From the NCBI GenBank assembly GCA_937928045.1, contig CALFWO010000020.1:1-64000 (forward strand): 64,000 bases of DNA. Direction: 5' to 3'. The position numbers and the translations under genes are program-made. The notes below the pieces were generated by a model. It worked only from the letters and a program-made list of their open reading frames with translations, did not search any database and was not told where the DNA came from. Origin of the DNA: an uncultured Saprospiraceae bacterium (GTDB taxonomy: Bacteria > Bacteroidota > Bacteroidia > Chitinophagales > Saprospiraceae). How positions within the stretch are numbered: the first letter of the stretch is position 1; each line of letters begins with the position of its first letter. Positions 52,071 to 61,424 of the stretch are shown piece by piece.

Positions 52071-52362
52071 CCTTCGGATTTTGCCGAAATCCGTTTTATC
52101 AATCTAACTCATTGAATTTCATGCCTTCGGATTTTGCCGAAATCCGTTTTATCAATACAACTCACTGAATTTCATCCCTTCGGATTTGGTCGAAACCCGT
52201 TTTATCAATCCAACTCAATGAATTTCATCCCTTCGGATTTTGCCGAAATCCGTTTTATCAATCCAACTCAATGAATTTCATCCCTTCGGATTTTGCCGAA
52301 ATCCGTTTTATCAATCTAACTCACTGAATATCAAGCCTTCGGATTTTGCCGAAATCCGTTTC
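52071..52362. repeat. Tandem palindromic repeat, 53-bp period, six copies
   Basis: Copies start at 52071, 52124, 52177, 52230, 52283 and 52336 (last one short). Each has the hairpin CGGATTTTGCCGAAATCCG (7-bp stem, 5-nt loop) and the tail TTTTATCAATCCAACTCA. Copy 3 is the only one with a broken pair (CGGATTTGGTCGAAACCCG). The period is not a multiple of 3. Confidence 0.95.
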
Positions 52363-52418
52363 ACATCAACATTAAAAACATATTGTTTCATTTACTTTTA
52401 TTATTAACACATTTTGTG

Positions 52419-52426
52419 TATTTTTG
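52419..52426 (+). promoter_or_regulatory. -7 element of the ArsR gene
   Basis: TATTTTTG matches TAnnTTTG and lies 18 nt before the ATG at 52445. It also contains the alternative start TTG at 52424, which favours the ATG. Confidence 0.5.
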
Positions 52427-52444
52427 TTACAAAATCACCTTATT

Positions 52445-52750
52445 ATGTCATTCTCCAAAGCAAATCTGTTCCCAGATACACCAAAAGAAATCGCTAATAT
52501 TTGCAAATCATTTGCTCACCCTGCTCGTATCGAAATTTTTAATCTTCTAAGCAAGGGAAGTTTACTTTGTTCTGCTCAATTAGCTGAAAACATGCCTATT
52601 TCACAATCCACTTTGGCCGATCACCTAGGAATTTTAAGAGATATAGGATTTGTAGATTACGAAGTGAAAAACGGTATCCCTTTCTACAAACTTAGCCAAG
52701 AACAAATTCCAGTTTGGATCCAAAATGGTATAAGACTGGAAAACAATTAA
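52445..52750 (+). CDS. ArsR-family HTH regulator
   Basis: A 101-residue winged-helix protein of the ArsR/SmtB type: FAHPARIEIFNLLSKGSLLCSAQLAE, then the recognition helix ISQSTLADHLGILRDIG and the wing VDYEVKNGIPFYKL. There is no obvious metal-site pair such as CxC, so its signal may not be a metal. I use ATG 52445, because the longer form from TTG 52424 includes a promoter-like element. It is 181 bp upstream of the beta-oxidation genes and is a candidate regulator of them. This is inference from position. Confidence 0.87.
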   Translation: MSFSKANLFPDTPKEIANICKSFAHPARIEIFNLLSKGSLLCSAQLAENMPISQSTLADHLGILRDIGFVDYEVKNGIPFYKLSQEQIPVWIQNGIRLENN

Positions 52751-52886
52751 ATATCAAATTTTAAGTCTCTTATTTTCCCATCATCACCAGTATTTTTACT
52801 GATACATTCAATATCTTACCGACTAATCAGGCAAATAAAAAGGTAAGGCACGATATATGCCCCTTCCCTTTCTGCACTGTAATGAG

Positions 52887-52894
52887 TATATTTG
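52887..52894 (+). promoter_or_regulatory. -7 element of the beta-oxidation operon
   Basis: TATATTTG matches TAnnTTTG, 38 nt before the ATG at 52932. No strong -33 element is seen. Confidence 0.5.
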
Positions 52895-52931
52895 TAGCGA
52901 ATTTTCGCTAAAATCATCTAAATCGTAGTAA

Positions 52932-55379
52932 ATGGCTGACCAAACCTTGGCAGCTGCCCCAGACCAGCAGGCAGCAAAATCTTCCAAGCAAAGACATATT
53001 CGAAAAGTAGCAGTACTCGGTTCCGGCGTAATGGGATCAGGTATCGCCGCTCATTTCGCAAACATCGGACTAGAAGTCATCATGTTGGACATCGTTCCTT
53101 TTGATCTTACTGCTGAGGAAAAAAACAATCCCGCAGCAAGAAATAGAATTGTAAATGCCGCTTTTAAGGCCTCTCTAAAAGCAAAACCGGCAGCATTTTA
53201 TGACAAAAGCTTTTCTTCTAGAATTACAACTGGAAACTTTGATGATGATTTCGATAAAATTGCAGAATGTGATTGGATTATAGAAGTAGTTATCGAAAGA
53301 CTAGATATTAAAAAACAAGTTTTTGAAAAAGTTGATAAGATTCGAAAACCAGGATCACTCATAACTTCCAATACTTCTGGAATTCCAATTCACATGATGA
53401 TGGAAGGCCGTTCAGAGGATTTCCAAAAACATTTTTGTGGAACACACTTTTTCAATCCACCAAGATACTTAAGACTATTAGAGGTCATTCCAACCGAAAA
53501 GACAAGTCAAGAAGTTGTAGATTTCTTTATGAACTACGGCGATGTATACTTAGGAAAGCAAACCGTTCTTTGTAAAGATACGCCAGCTTTCATTGCGAAC
53601 CGAGTTGGTGTTTATGCCATGGCTAAGATTTATCAATTGACAACCGAGTTAGGTTTGACCATTGAAGAAGTTGATAAACTGACTGGACCTACAATCGGAA
53701 GACCGAAGACTGGTACATTTAGATTAGGAGATCTTGTTGGGCACGATACTGCAGCGAAAGTTATCGGAGGAATTAAGGCCAATTGTCCAAATGATGAACA
53801 AGCAGGAGCTTTTGAAATTCCTAAGTACCTTCAGTTTTTATTGGACAATAAATTTTTAGGAGATAAGTCTGGTCAAGGTTTTTATAAAAAGACCAAAGAA
53901 AAAGATGAAAAAGGCCGTCGCATTATTCTTGCGATGGATCTGAATACTTTAGAATATAATCCAAGTAAACGTCCAAAGCTTGCCAGCTTAGATATGGCCA
54001 AACAAATTGATGATCTGCATAGCCGTGTGAAAGCTATGTACAATGCGGATGACAATGGGGGCCAATTGGTTAAAAAATCTTTATTAGGATTGTTCGCTTA
54101 TGTTTCTAATAGAATTCCAGAAATAGCAAACGATTTATTCAGTATAGATGATGGTTTGAAAGCAGGGTTTGCTTGGGAGATGGGACCATTCGAATATTGG
54201 GATGTCATAGGTATTGAAAAAGGAATTGCTGATGCAGAAGCTCAAGGAGAAACTATTGCGGCTTGGGTCAAGGATATGGTTGCCGCAGGTCACACTTCTT
54301 TTTACCGTTCGCAAAATGGTGTCAAGCAATATTATGATGTTGTTAAAAAAGCATACGTAAATATTCCAGGAGCCGATGCAATAGTACATTTAGATAACTA
54401 TAGAGATCATGCACCAGTATTTAAGAATTCAGAAGTTATCCTGCATGATATCGGAGATGGTGTCTTATGTTTAGAATATATATCAAAAGCCAATGCCATG
54501 GGAGAAGGAATTCTTCGTGGAATAAATGAAGCGATTCAAATCGCGGAAGAAGGAGATTGGAAAGGATTGGTCATTGGAAACAATTCACAAAATTTCACTG
54601 TTGGTGCTAATCTTATGATGATTGGAATGCTTGCATTTCAAGACGAGTTTGAAGAGCTCAATATGGCAGTAAATGTTTTCCAACAAACCATGATGCGCTG
54701 TCGTTACTCAAGTATTCCTGTAGTAGCTGCTACACAAGGATATGTATTTGGAGGTGGTTGCGAAACGATTATGCATTGTGATGCGGCGATGTGTTCAGCC
54801 GAATCTTACATTGGACTTGTAGAAGTTGGTGTTGGGTTAATTCCTGGAGGTGGTGGAACCAAAGAATTTGCGCTAAGAACTTCAGACGGATTTGTTCCTG
54901 GCGATGTGCAGATTCCCTCGCTCATAGAAAGATTTAAAACAATAGCTATGGCATCCGTTGCAACTTCTGCTGACCAGGCATTTAAGTTTGGATATTTACA
55001 AAAAGGCAAAGATAACGTTGTGATGAATTTGAGTCGTGCTATTTCTGAAGCAAAATCTAAAGTCATAGAATTGGCCAAAGATTATACACAACCAATCATC
55101 CGAAAAGATGTTACAGTCTTAGGGCAAACTGGATTAGCAGCTTTGTATACCGCTGCTAATGAATTGAAGCATGGAAGATATGCTTCGGAACACGATATAA
55201 AGATTGCTAAAAAAGTAGCTTACGTGCTTTGCGGAGGTGACTTAACTGGTACTCAAAAAGTTTCAGAACAGTATCTATTAGATATTGAAAGAGAAGCATT
55301 CTTAAGTTTATGTGGTGAGCAAAAAACTAAAGAAAGAATTCAACACATGTTACAAACCAGTAAACCATTACGAAATTAA
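52932..55379 (+). CDS. 3-hydroxyacyl-CoA dehydrogenase / enoyl-CoA hydratase fusion (FadN type)
   Basis: An 815-residue two-domain beta-oxidation enzyme. The N-terminal dehydrogenase has the NAD-binding VAVLGSGVMGSGIAAHFANIG (split VAVLGSGVMGSG, HFANIG) and the catalytic-region HFFNPPRYLRLLEVIP, followed by the C-terminal 3HCDH domain (ANRVGVYAMAKI). The second half is a crotonase with VAATQGYVFGGGCETIMHC and IGLVEVGVGLIPGGGG. The order dehydrogenase then hydratase is that of Bacillus FadN, opposite to E. coli FadB/FadJ. The thiolase gene follows 53 bp later, so the pair catalyses three steps of fatty-acid oxidation. Confidence 0.93.
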   Translation: MADQTLAAAPDQQAAKSSKQRHIRKVAVLGSGVMGSGIAAHFANIGLEVIMLDIVPFDLTAEEKNNPAARNRIVNAAFKASLKAKPAAFYDKSFSSRITTGNFDDDFDKIAECDWIIEVVIERLDIKKQVFEKVDKIRKPGSLITSNTSGIPIHMMMEGRSEDFQKHFCGTHFFNPPRYLRLLEVIPTEKTSQEVVDFFMNYGDVYLGKQTVLCKDTPAFIANRVGVYAMAKIYQLTTELGLTIEEVDKLTGPTIGRPKTGTFRLGDLVGHDTAAKVIGGIKANCPNDEQAGAFEIPKYLQFLLDNKFLGDKSGQGFYKKTKEKDEKGRRIILAMDLNTLEYNPSKRPKLASLDMAKQIDDLHSRVKAMYNADDNGGQLVKKSLLGLFAYVSNRIPEIANDLFSIDDGLKAGFAWEMGPFEYWDVIGIEKGIADAEAQGETIAAWVKDMVAAGHTSFYRSQNGVKQYYDVVKKAYVNIPGADAIVHLDNYRDHAPVFKNSEVILHDIGDGVLCLEYISKANAMGEGILRGINEAIQIAEEGDWKGLVIGNNSQNFTVGANLMMIGMLAFQDEFEELNMAVNVFQQTMMRCRYSSIPVVAATQGYVFGGGCETIMHCDAAMCSAESYIGLVEVGVGLIPGGGGTKEFALRTSDGFVPGDVQIPSLIERFKTIAMASVATSADQAFKFGYLQKGKDNVVMNLSRAISEAKSKVIELAKDYTQPIIRKDVTVLGQTGLAALYTAANELKHGRYASEHDIKIAKKVAYVLCGGDLTGTQKVSEQYLLDIEREAFLSLCGEQKTKERIQHMLQTSKPLRN

Positions 55380-55432
55380 TATCAGCTCTCTAATATTAAT
55401 TAATTCGTATCATCAAATCAAGCAAATAAATT

Positions 55433-56605
55433 ATGGAAGCATATATTGTAAAAGCATATAGAAGCGCAGCAGGGAAAGCAAAAAGAGGTGGATTTAAAAA
55501 TTATAGATCAGATGATCTAGCAGTGGATGTCATCAACCATTTAATGTCTCAAATGCCGAATTTCGATCCTGCGCTTGTAGATGATCTAATCGTTGGATGT
55601 GCAAATCCTGAAGGCGAACAAGGTCTTCAGATTGGACGTCAAATTGCACTGAGAGCTTTAGGGAAATCTGTCCCAGGTCAGACTGTAAACAGATATTGTG
55701 CATCAGGTCTAGAAACCATTTCAATTGCTGTGGCAAAGATCAAAGCAGGAATGGGACATTGCTACGTAGCTGGTGGAACAGAAAGCATGAGTCAAATTCC
55801 GATGACTGGATACAAGTTAGCTCCGGCCTACCAAGTAGCTAAAGAGACTCCCGATTATGTTGTCTCTATGGGAATTACTGCTGAAGCCGTAGCGCAGAAA
55901 TATAAAATTACTCGAGAGGCAGCAGATGTCTTTGCATACAATTCTCACATGAAAGCTGCGGCAGCAATTGATGCTGGGAAATTCACGGAAGAAATTGTTC
56001 CAATAAAAGTGAAAGAGGTATTCGTGAAGAATGACAAGCGAATGGAATCTGAACACACAGTGGCGATTGATGAAGGACTAAGACGATCCACAACTGTAGA
56101 AGGTTTATCCAAACTAAGATCTGCTTTCGCCAATGGTGGAATTGTTACTGCTGGAAACTCTTCACAAACTTCAGATGGAGCTTCCTTCGTCTTAGTCGTC
56201 AGTGAAGAGATGGTAAAACAATTGAACCTTCAACCAATCGCAAGAATGGTTTCTTGTTCTGTTGGTGGAGTTGATCCATTGTACATGGGTATTGGTCCGT
56301 GCGCGGCAATTCCAAAAGCATTAAAATCGGGCGGATTAAAACAATCAGATATTGATCTAATTGAATTGAATGAAGCTTTTGCAACTCAAGCATTAGCTGT
56401 AATTCAAGAGGCTGATTTAAATCCTGATATTGTAAATGTTAATGGAGGTGCGATTGCTTTAGGACACCCACTAGGATGTACAGGAGCTAAGTTATCAACT
56501 CAATTATTCAACGAGCTTAGAAGACAAAACAAGAAATACGGAATGGTTACCGCTTGTGTCGGAGGTGGTCAGGGTATCGCAGGGATTTATGAGTTGTTGA
56601 ATTAG
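55433..56605 (+). CDS. fadA: Acetyl-CoA C-acyltransferase (thiolase)
   Basis: A 390-residue thiolase, which cleaves 3-ketoacyl-CoA with CoA in beta-oxidation. The nucleophile is Cys89 in VNRYCASGLETI, the histidine is in NGGAIALGHPLGCTGA, and the second cysteine is in VTACVGGGQGIAG. All are in their normal places and length is typical. It lies 53 bp after the hydratase/dehydrogenase gene and ends the operon before a strong terminator. The symbol is by role; the exact FadA/FadI subgroup cannot be told by eye. Confidence 0.94.
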   Translation: MEAYIVKAYRSAAGKAKRGGFKNYRSDDLAVDVINHLMSQMPNFDPALVDDLIVGCANPEGEQGLQIGRQIALRALGKSVPGQTVNRYCASGLETISIAVAKIKAGMGHCYVAGGTESMSQIPMTGYKLAPAYQVAKETPDYVVSMGITAEAVAQKYKITREAADVFAYNSHMKAAAAIDAGKFTEEIVPIKVKEVFVKNDKRMESEHTVAIDEGLRRSTTVEGLSKLRSAFANGGIVTAGNSSQTSDGASFVLVVSEEMVKQLNLQPIARMVSCSVGGVDPLYMGIGPCAAIPKALKSGGLKQSDIDLIELNEAFATQALAVIQEADLNPDIVNVNGGAIALGHPLGCTGAKLSTQLFNELRRQNKKYGMVTACVGGGQGIAGIYELLN

Positions 56606-56640
56606 GAAAAAGTTGATTGTAATCAAGCTAAAGTAATATT

Positions 56641-56674
56641 AAGGCACTTGAGATTTATCGAGTGCCTTTTTTTT
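56641..56674 (+). terminator. Terminator of the beta-oxidation operon
   Basis: AAGGCACTTGA and TCGAGTGCCTT pair (one wobble) over a 6-nt loop and are followed by a T-run, 36 nt after the thiolase stop. Confidence 0.92.
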
Positions 56675-56858
56675 ATAACTACAATAAAAAACATCATTTG
56701 CCAGTAAGCATTTAATAGCAATAAGTTCTAAATGTATCTTTTTGAATTTTTCAAGTTATAGTTCAAATCATTCAAATAACAATTCATTTAGTTGGACAAC
56801 TATAATCCCACAGTTTCTAAACAATGAATCGTTAATAAAAGCTATTAAAAGTTAAACA

Positions 56859-57845
56859 ATGTACAAATCACTTTGCCTTCTGCTTTTCTGTTGTGTCATG
56901 ATTACATTTTTCGGATGTAATGAAGATGATCCAACTTTTACTCCTGAAAATATTGAACCCACAACGGACCATGTTACCCTCGATATTGATCCTGAATTTC
57001 GTCCTTTTTACAAGACCTTTATACAAGAAGCCAATTTGCGCGGAGTAGAATTAGACACGAGTAACCTTTCGATCAACTTTGGAGATGCACTGCCTGTAGC
57101 CGGGAATTGTAACCTCACGAATATCCATGTAAAAATTAACAGAAACTTTTGGGAAGGTTCTTCTAATTGCTTTAAGGAGTTTTTAATATTTCATGAGCTG
57201 GGACATTGCTTATTAAAAAGACTTCACACTTCAGCATTCTCTGGTGGATATAAGCGATCCATAATGTATGCCAAGCCGAATGAAGACCCTTTAGGCTTAC
57301 ATGAAAACTTACTTTCGGCATCTATGGATCTTCCATTTCGAAAATTTTATGTTGATGAACTCTTTAACGAAACTGTTGATGATGCACCATGGATGAATGG
57401 TAATATTAGTTATTCACTTTTGACGGAAGACAGAAATTTAGTAGCTGAGTACAAAATTGGTCCATCTGAAACAATTGAAATCTCTGAAATACCAACTGCT
57501 TTTGTTCTTGAGATTGAATTAAACCAAGAAACCGTTCACACCGATGAATCATCAGTTATTGAGGATGGCACTTCATATGTTCCTAGTCTGAAAATTTACG
57601 ATGAGTATACAAAATATATAATTGATAGACTTAGAGGTGGATTATCATTTTTACCAAGATGTAATAAATGGGCAAGTAATCTATACGATTCAAATTCCAA
57701 GATTACTATTGTTAATCATGAGGACTTAGCCTATTTCTTTATTGATGAAGAATTCGTTTTGATAGCTACTCCTCTATCTTCCAATTTCAAAATGAATTCC
57801 AGATTGTCTTCTGGCATTTCCAACATTGCACTTTATGAATTGTAG
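56859..57845 (+). CDS. Metzincin-like zinc metallopeptidase lipoprotein
   Basis: A 328-residue lipoprotein (lipobox FFGC at about Cys20, then NEDD, an acidic tract like the surface-export signal of Bacteroidota lipoproteins). The zinc site is FLIFHELGHCLLKRLH with His112, Glu113 and His116; a third His123 may complete it, although the spacing is one residue longer than in standard metzincins. A Met-turn-like RSIMYAKPN (Met136) follows. The C-terminal 150 residues are beta-rich with no known domain. Activity is inferred from motif only. A lone gene. Confidence 0.78.
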   Translation: MYKSLCLLLFCCVMITFFGCNEDDPTFTPENIEPTTDHVTLDIDPEFRPFYKTFIQEANLRGVELDTSNLSINFGDALPVAGNCNLTNIHVKINRNFWEGSSNCFKEFLIFHELGHCLLKRLHTSAFSGGYKRSIMYAKPNEDPLGLHENLLSASMDLPFRKFYVDELFNETVDDAPWMNGNISYSLLTEDRNLVAEYKIGPSETIEISEIPTAFVLEIELNQETVHTDESSVIEDGTSYVPSLKIYDEYTKYIIDRLRGGLSFLPRCNKWASNLYDSNSKITIVNHEDLAYFFIDEEFVLIATPLSSNFKMNSRLSSGISNIALYEL

Positions 57846-58569
57846 TATCTTCTATTCGTAAAGTGCAATGTATTCATGGTTCGAACATGCGGAATTGATA
57901 ATTGATTTATTTTTCCACTTGACTAAGCCCACTGTTTTACAATTTTTTGTTTCTCAGTAAAGCGAACTTATTCTTTCTAAAAAAATAAATTTACTTATTT
58001 GGAATTAAGCACTCTCTTCTAATTCAACTTAAATAACTTAAGTTTCGGCAGTAAATTTAAATTGCAATACTTATTATAAAATACTAGTTATCAACATTTG
58101 ATAGTACAGTCGATTTACAAGGCAAATTATACTTCTAGCGTTAGCACAAATATTAAATTTAAATGCAAGCAGTATTTAGCGATTAAATTCATCAACTCTG
58201 CGTTAAAATTTATCACAATAGCCCGCTATTCTGAAAAATTTTGCCTTGATTTGACCAATTATCTCGCAAAATCTTTTCTTGTTTACTACCGAATCTTAAC
58301 TTAAATAATTGTATTAAGATTTTAAATTTCTCCTACCCAATCAATTAGATTTGCTACTTAGAAATCAAAAAGGATTTCTACAATTCTAAGTTCTTTCCGT
58401 AAAAAATATTATTTTAGACTCACGCTCTACCCTTTTAAAGGTAGTATTTAGCAGCAGTATACCAAATTCCTAGCGTTTAACAACACGACTTCTAAGCATT
58501 CGATGCTAAGAATCATTTAGTATTATCAACCATTGCTATTAATTGTTCTTAAAGGAATAAATCTTGGAT
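57846..58569. other. 724-bp gap without a recognised gene
   Basis: Strongly AT-rich. A 68-codon frame at 58098-58304 has no family look and low-complexity composition, so I do not call it. No strong hairpin, repeat or TAnnTTTG element was noticed. It probably includes the promoter for the hybrid regulator gene at 58570. Confidence 0.45.
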
Positions 58570-61269
58570 ATGAATCTTTGCAAAATCTACTTATTGTGTT
58601 TGACTTTAATGTCCAGTAGTATTCTTTTTGCGGGTATACCTGACTCGATTTTGATTCAATTAGAAGAATATTACGACTTGCCACAAGCAGAGCGCTTTGA
58701 TGCCGTTCTGGGACATATGGCTAAAATGCGTCCTACGCATGAGTTAATGTATAATGTGATTCAAAAAGAATTGGACTACGCTCGACGCATAGACTCAGAC
58801 CCATTAACCTTAGTCAAAATCCTTACTCAACTTAGCCATAATGAAATTAACTTTGGGCAATTTGATGCCGCTACTCAAAAGATTGTGGAAGGTAAAAAGT
58901 TGATTACTGCTTATGCTGATGACTCCAGAGATTGGCAAATTCAAGTTGGAAGATCTTACTATTACATGTCCAGAATTTATTTCTACAATTATAAAACACA
59001 AGAAGCGGTTGACGAAGTACTAAAAGGCATTCCATATTTAGAGACAGCCAAAGATACTGGTAATATGGTCAAAGTATATGCGCACATGGGAGAGTGTTTG
59101 GCGGAATTAAATGAGCCAAAAGAAGCGATGAAATACCATAATAAAGTTACAGAGATTGCTAAAAGCTATCCCTACAATTCTTCCTTTAGCCATAGCTATC
59201 TTGGAAAAATAAATTGCCTGATCGCCCTAGATAAATATACGGAAGCCAAAGAATTTCTATCTTCATTTATTGAACAATCTATATCGTATCGCGCCGACAA
59301 CGCCTATATGCTGCGCGGAAAATTAGCTCAAATAGAAACATACCTCGGGAATTATAATGAAGCCAATCGTATTTTTGAGCCAATCTTAAACGACATTCAC
59401 AATAAAGATAGCATAAGTTCTATTTTCCAAAAAATGGCAATTGTTGGAAATTATGTTGAATTGCAAAAAAGAGCTGGAAATTATAATAAAGCTTCCATTT
59501 ATCAAGATACGCTATTGAACTTTACGCATCAAGAACTGCAGCTTTTAAATAAAAATCAAATTGCAGAAGCGGAGGTAAAATTCAAAAAACTAGAAGATGA
59601 AAAACGAATTCAAGAATTAGAATTAGAACAGACCATTGCGCAATCAAAGAAAAGATCGATGTACCTTGGTTTTGGAGGTTTACTTTTAGCACTTTTAGGA
59701 GGTTTTTATTTTTGGAATTATAGGAACAAACAAAAGCAAAATCAAATTCTATTACTGGCGGCAAAGGAAAAGGAGACACAGGCGGTTAGAGAAAAACTAT
59801 TAACATCGATAACCCACGAGTTGAGAACACCGTTAGCCATTATTTCTGGCAAATTAGAATCCTTGGCGCAAGAAAATTTAGAAGTAGATCAACAAAAAAC
59901 CTTGCTAACTGCTCAACGAAATACTGCGCAACTTGTACAGCAAATCAACCAGCTTTTAGAATGGAATAAACTCGAGGCAAAAGCGCTTCAAAACAACCCT
60001 TCCATCGGAAACGCAGAACAAGTATTGGAAACAATAATTGAGGATCTAAAACCAATTTCCGAACATAAGAATATCAGCTGGAATATGGGTGTTACCAATC
60101 AAGAATATTTAGGCAAACTTGATTTTTCAAAATTCAAAACCATATTGAACAATTTAATAAGTAATGCCATAAAATATGCTCCGATTGGTTCAAATCTTAA
60201 TATCAAATTATTCCTAGAAAAATCGAACTTAATCTGTTCGGTACAAGATGAAGGCCCTGGAATTCCAGCTCAGCAATTGCCTCATATTTTTGACTGGTAC
60301 TATAGAGTAGCTAATAACGGAAATAAAAATAACTACGAAGGATTCGGTATTGGTCTGGCGCTTTCAAAGGAACTTGCCGAATTGATGAATGGTCAGTTGA
60401 CAGTAGAATCCAAGCAAGGAAGTGGAACTATTTTTTCCCTAAACGTCCCTTTCCAAAAAATAGTAGCGCAAGAAGTTGCAACGGCAGCTCAAGAACAACA
60501 ATCAGCTGCAAATCCTGCTGGACCTAAACCGCCTAGTGATGAATTGACTTTATTGGTTGTCGAAGATCACCCTGATTTGGCAGAGCACATTGCCTTTATA
60601 TTTAAAAAGGAATTCAAAGTGTTGATTGCTCATGATTTGGAGAATGCAAAGTTCCTTGCCGAAACGGAAGTTCCGGATATGATAATTTCAGATATCATGC
60701 TTCCAGACGGCAATGGCTTGGATTTCTGTCAACATGTAAAAGCTCAAATGATAACTAGTCACATACCTATCATTTTGCTTACGGCAAGAATAGATGAGGC
60801 AACAAGATTTAAAGGAATCGAAAATAGAGCTGATGCATTTATGACCAAACCTTTTAACAATCATGAGTTGAAGCTAAGAGTCCATAACTTACTTCAAAAT
60901 CGTAGAATCTTAAAATTACGATTTGGAAATGGTCAGCAAAGCTTTTCCAATGAAACAGATACATTCACAAATATGGTCCTAAAAGTATTGGAGGACAACT
61001 ATTCTGATAGTACGTTCGGTGTGGATGACTTTGCGCGTTCTTTGAATATTAGCAGAGGGCAAGCCTACAAAAAATTTAGAACGACCTTAGATAAAACGCC
61101 TACCAATTTATTAAAGGAATTTAGACTTGAAAAGGCTAGAAATTTATTGACGTCAGGAGAATTGACCATTGCTGAAATAGCTTACCAATGTGGATTCAAT
61201 TCGCCAGAATACTTCAGTACAGTATTCAAAGAACACTTCAAGCAAAGTCCTTCTAATTTTAAGTCATAA
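58570..61269 (+). CDS. Hybrid two-component regulator: TPR-sensor kinase-receiver-AraC
   Basis: An 899-residue one-protein signalling system. The ATG at 58570 gives a signal peptide (MNLCKIYLLCLTLMSSSILFAG). A periplasmic TPR-type sensor spans about 25-340, then a membrane helix (GFGGLLLALLGGFYFW), HisKA with SITHELRTPL (His416), a HATPase (DEGPGIP, GFGIGLALS), a receiver with Asp708 in IISDIMLPDG, and a C-terminal AraC-type HTH (VDDFARSLNISRGQ and IAEIAYQCGFNSPEYF). Such hybrid regulators usually sense glycans through a beta-propeller in Bacteroides, so a TPR sensor is a variant. The adjacent downstream gene encodes a secreted protein. Confidence 0.93.
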   Translation: MNLCKIYLLCLTLMSSSILFAGIPDSILIQLEEYYDLPQAERFDAVLGHMAKMRPTHELMYNVIQKELDYARRIDSDPLTLVKILTQLSHNEINFGQFDAATQKIVEGKKLITAYADDSRDWQIQVGRSYYYMSRIYFYNYKTQEAVDEVLKGIPYLETAKDTGNMVKVYAHMGECLAELNEPKEAMKYHNKVTEIAKSYPYNSSFSHSYLGKINCLIALDKYTEAKEFLSSFIEQSISYRADNAYMLRGKLAQIETYLGNYNEANRIFEPILNDIHNKDSISSIFQKMAIVGNYVELQKRAGNYNKASIYQDTLLNFTHQELQLLNKNQIAEAEVKFKKLEDEKRIQELELEQTIAQSKKRSMYLGFGGLLLALLGGFYFWNYRNKQKQNQILLLAAKEKETQAVREKLLTSITHELRTPLAIISGKLESLAQENLEVDQQKTLLTAQRNTAQLVQQINQLLEWNKLEAKALQNNPSIGNAEQVLETIIEDLKPISEHKNISWNMGVTNQEYLGKLDFSKFKTILNNLISNAIKYAPIGSNLNIKLFLEKSNLICSVQDEGPGIPAQQLPHIFDWYYRVANNGNKNNYEGFGIGLALSKELAELMNGQLTVESKQGSGTIFSLNVPFQKIVAQEVATAAQEQQSAANPAGPKPPSDELTLLVVEDHPDLAEHIAFIFKKEFKVLIAHDLENAKFLAETEVPDMIISDIMLPDGNGLDFCQHVKAQMITSHIPIILLTARIDEATRFKGIENRADAFMTKPFNNHELKLRVHNLLQNRRILKLRFGNGQQSFSNETDTFTNMVLKVLEDNYSDSTFGVDDFARSLNISRGQAYKKFRTTLDKTPTNLLKEFRLEKARNLLTSGELTIAEIAYQCGFNSPEYFSTVFKEHFKQSPSNFKS

Positions 61270-61424
61270 ACTTTAAAACAGCCCTGTTTCTACCGAAAAC
61301 TACTTAGTTTTTCTCTTGGTTTTACTGGAATACAAACAAATTTGAATGATTATAGAACTAATTCTAAGATCATTCTTTGGTGTCCAAACTACATTTGGAT
61401 TATTATTTCACAAAAACTTTACTC

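Larger units (their letters stand above)
51704..52444. other. Long non-coding island with hairpins and repeats
   Basis: The 741-bp divergent gap between exbB and the ArsR gene has no credible gene. It holds three hairpins in a row (51900-51989), six 53-bp palindromic repeats (52071-52362) and a promoter-like TATTTTTG (52419). Confidence 0.7.

Noticed and set aside
52071-52362. Regular repeats that could be read as a CRISPR array
   Set aside because: The whole 53-bp unit is conserved, with no variable spacers between repeats, and no cas gene is nearby. The same applies to the array at 43290.
37012-52750. The ArsR-type regulator (52445) as the partner of arsM
   Set aside because: They are 14 kb apart, and the regulator lacks an evident thiol metal site and sits before beta-oxidation genes.
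58098-58304. A 68-codon frame in the gap before the hybrid regulator
   Set aside because: Low-complexity composition, no promoter or start-site support, and no recognisable family.
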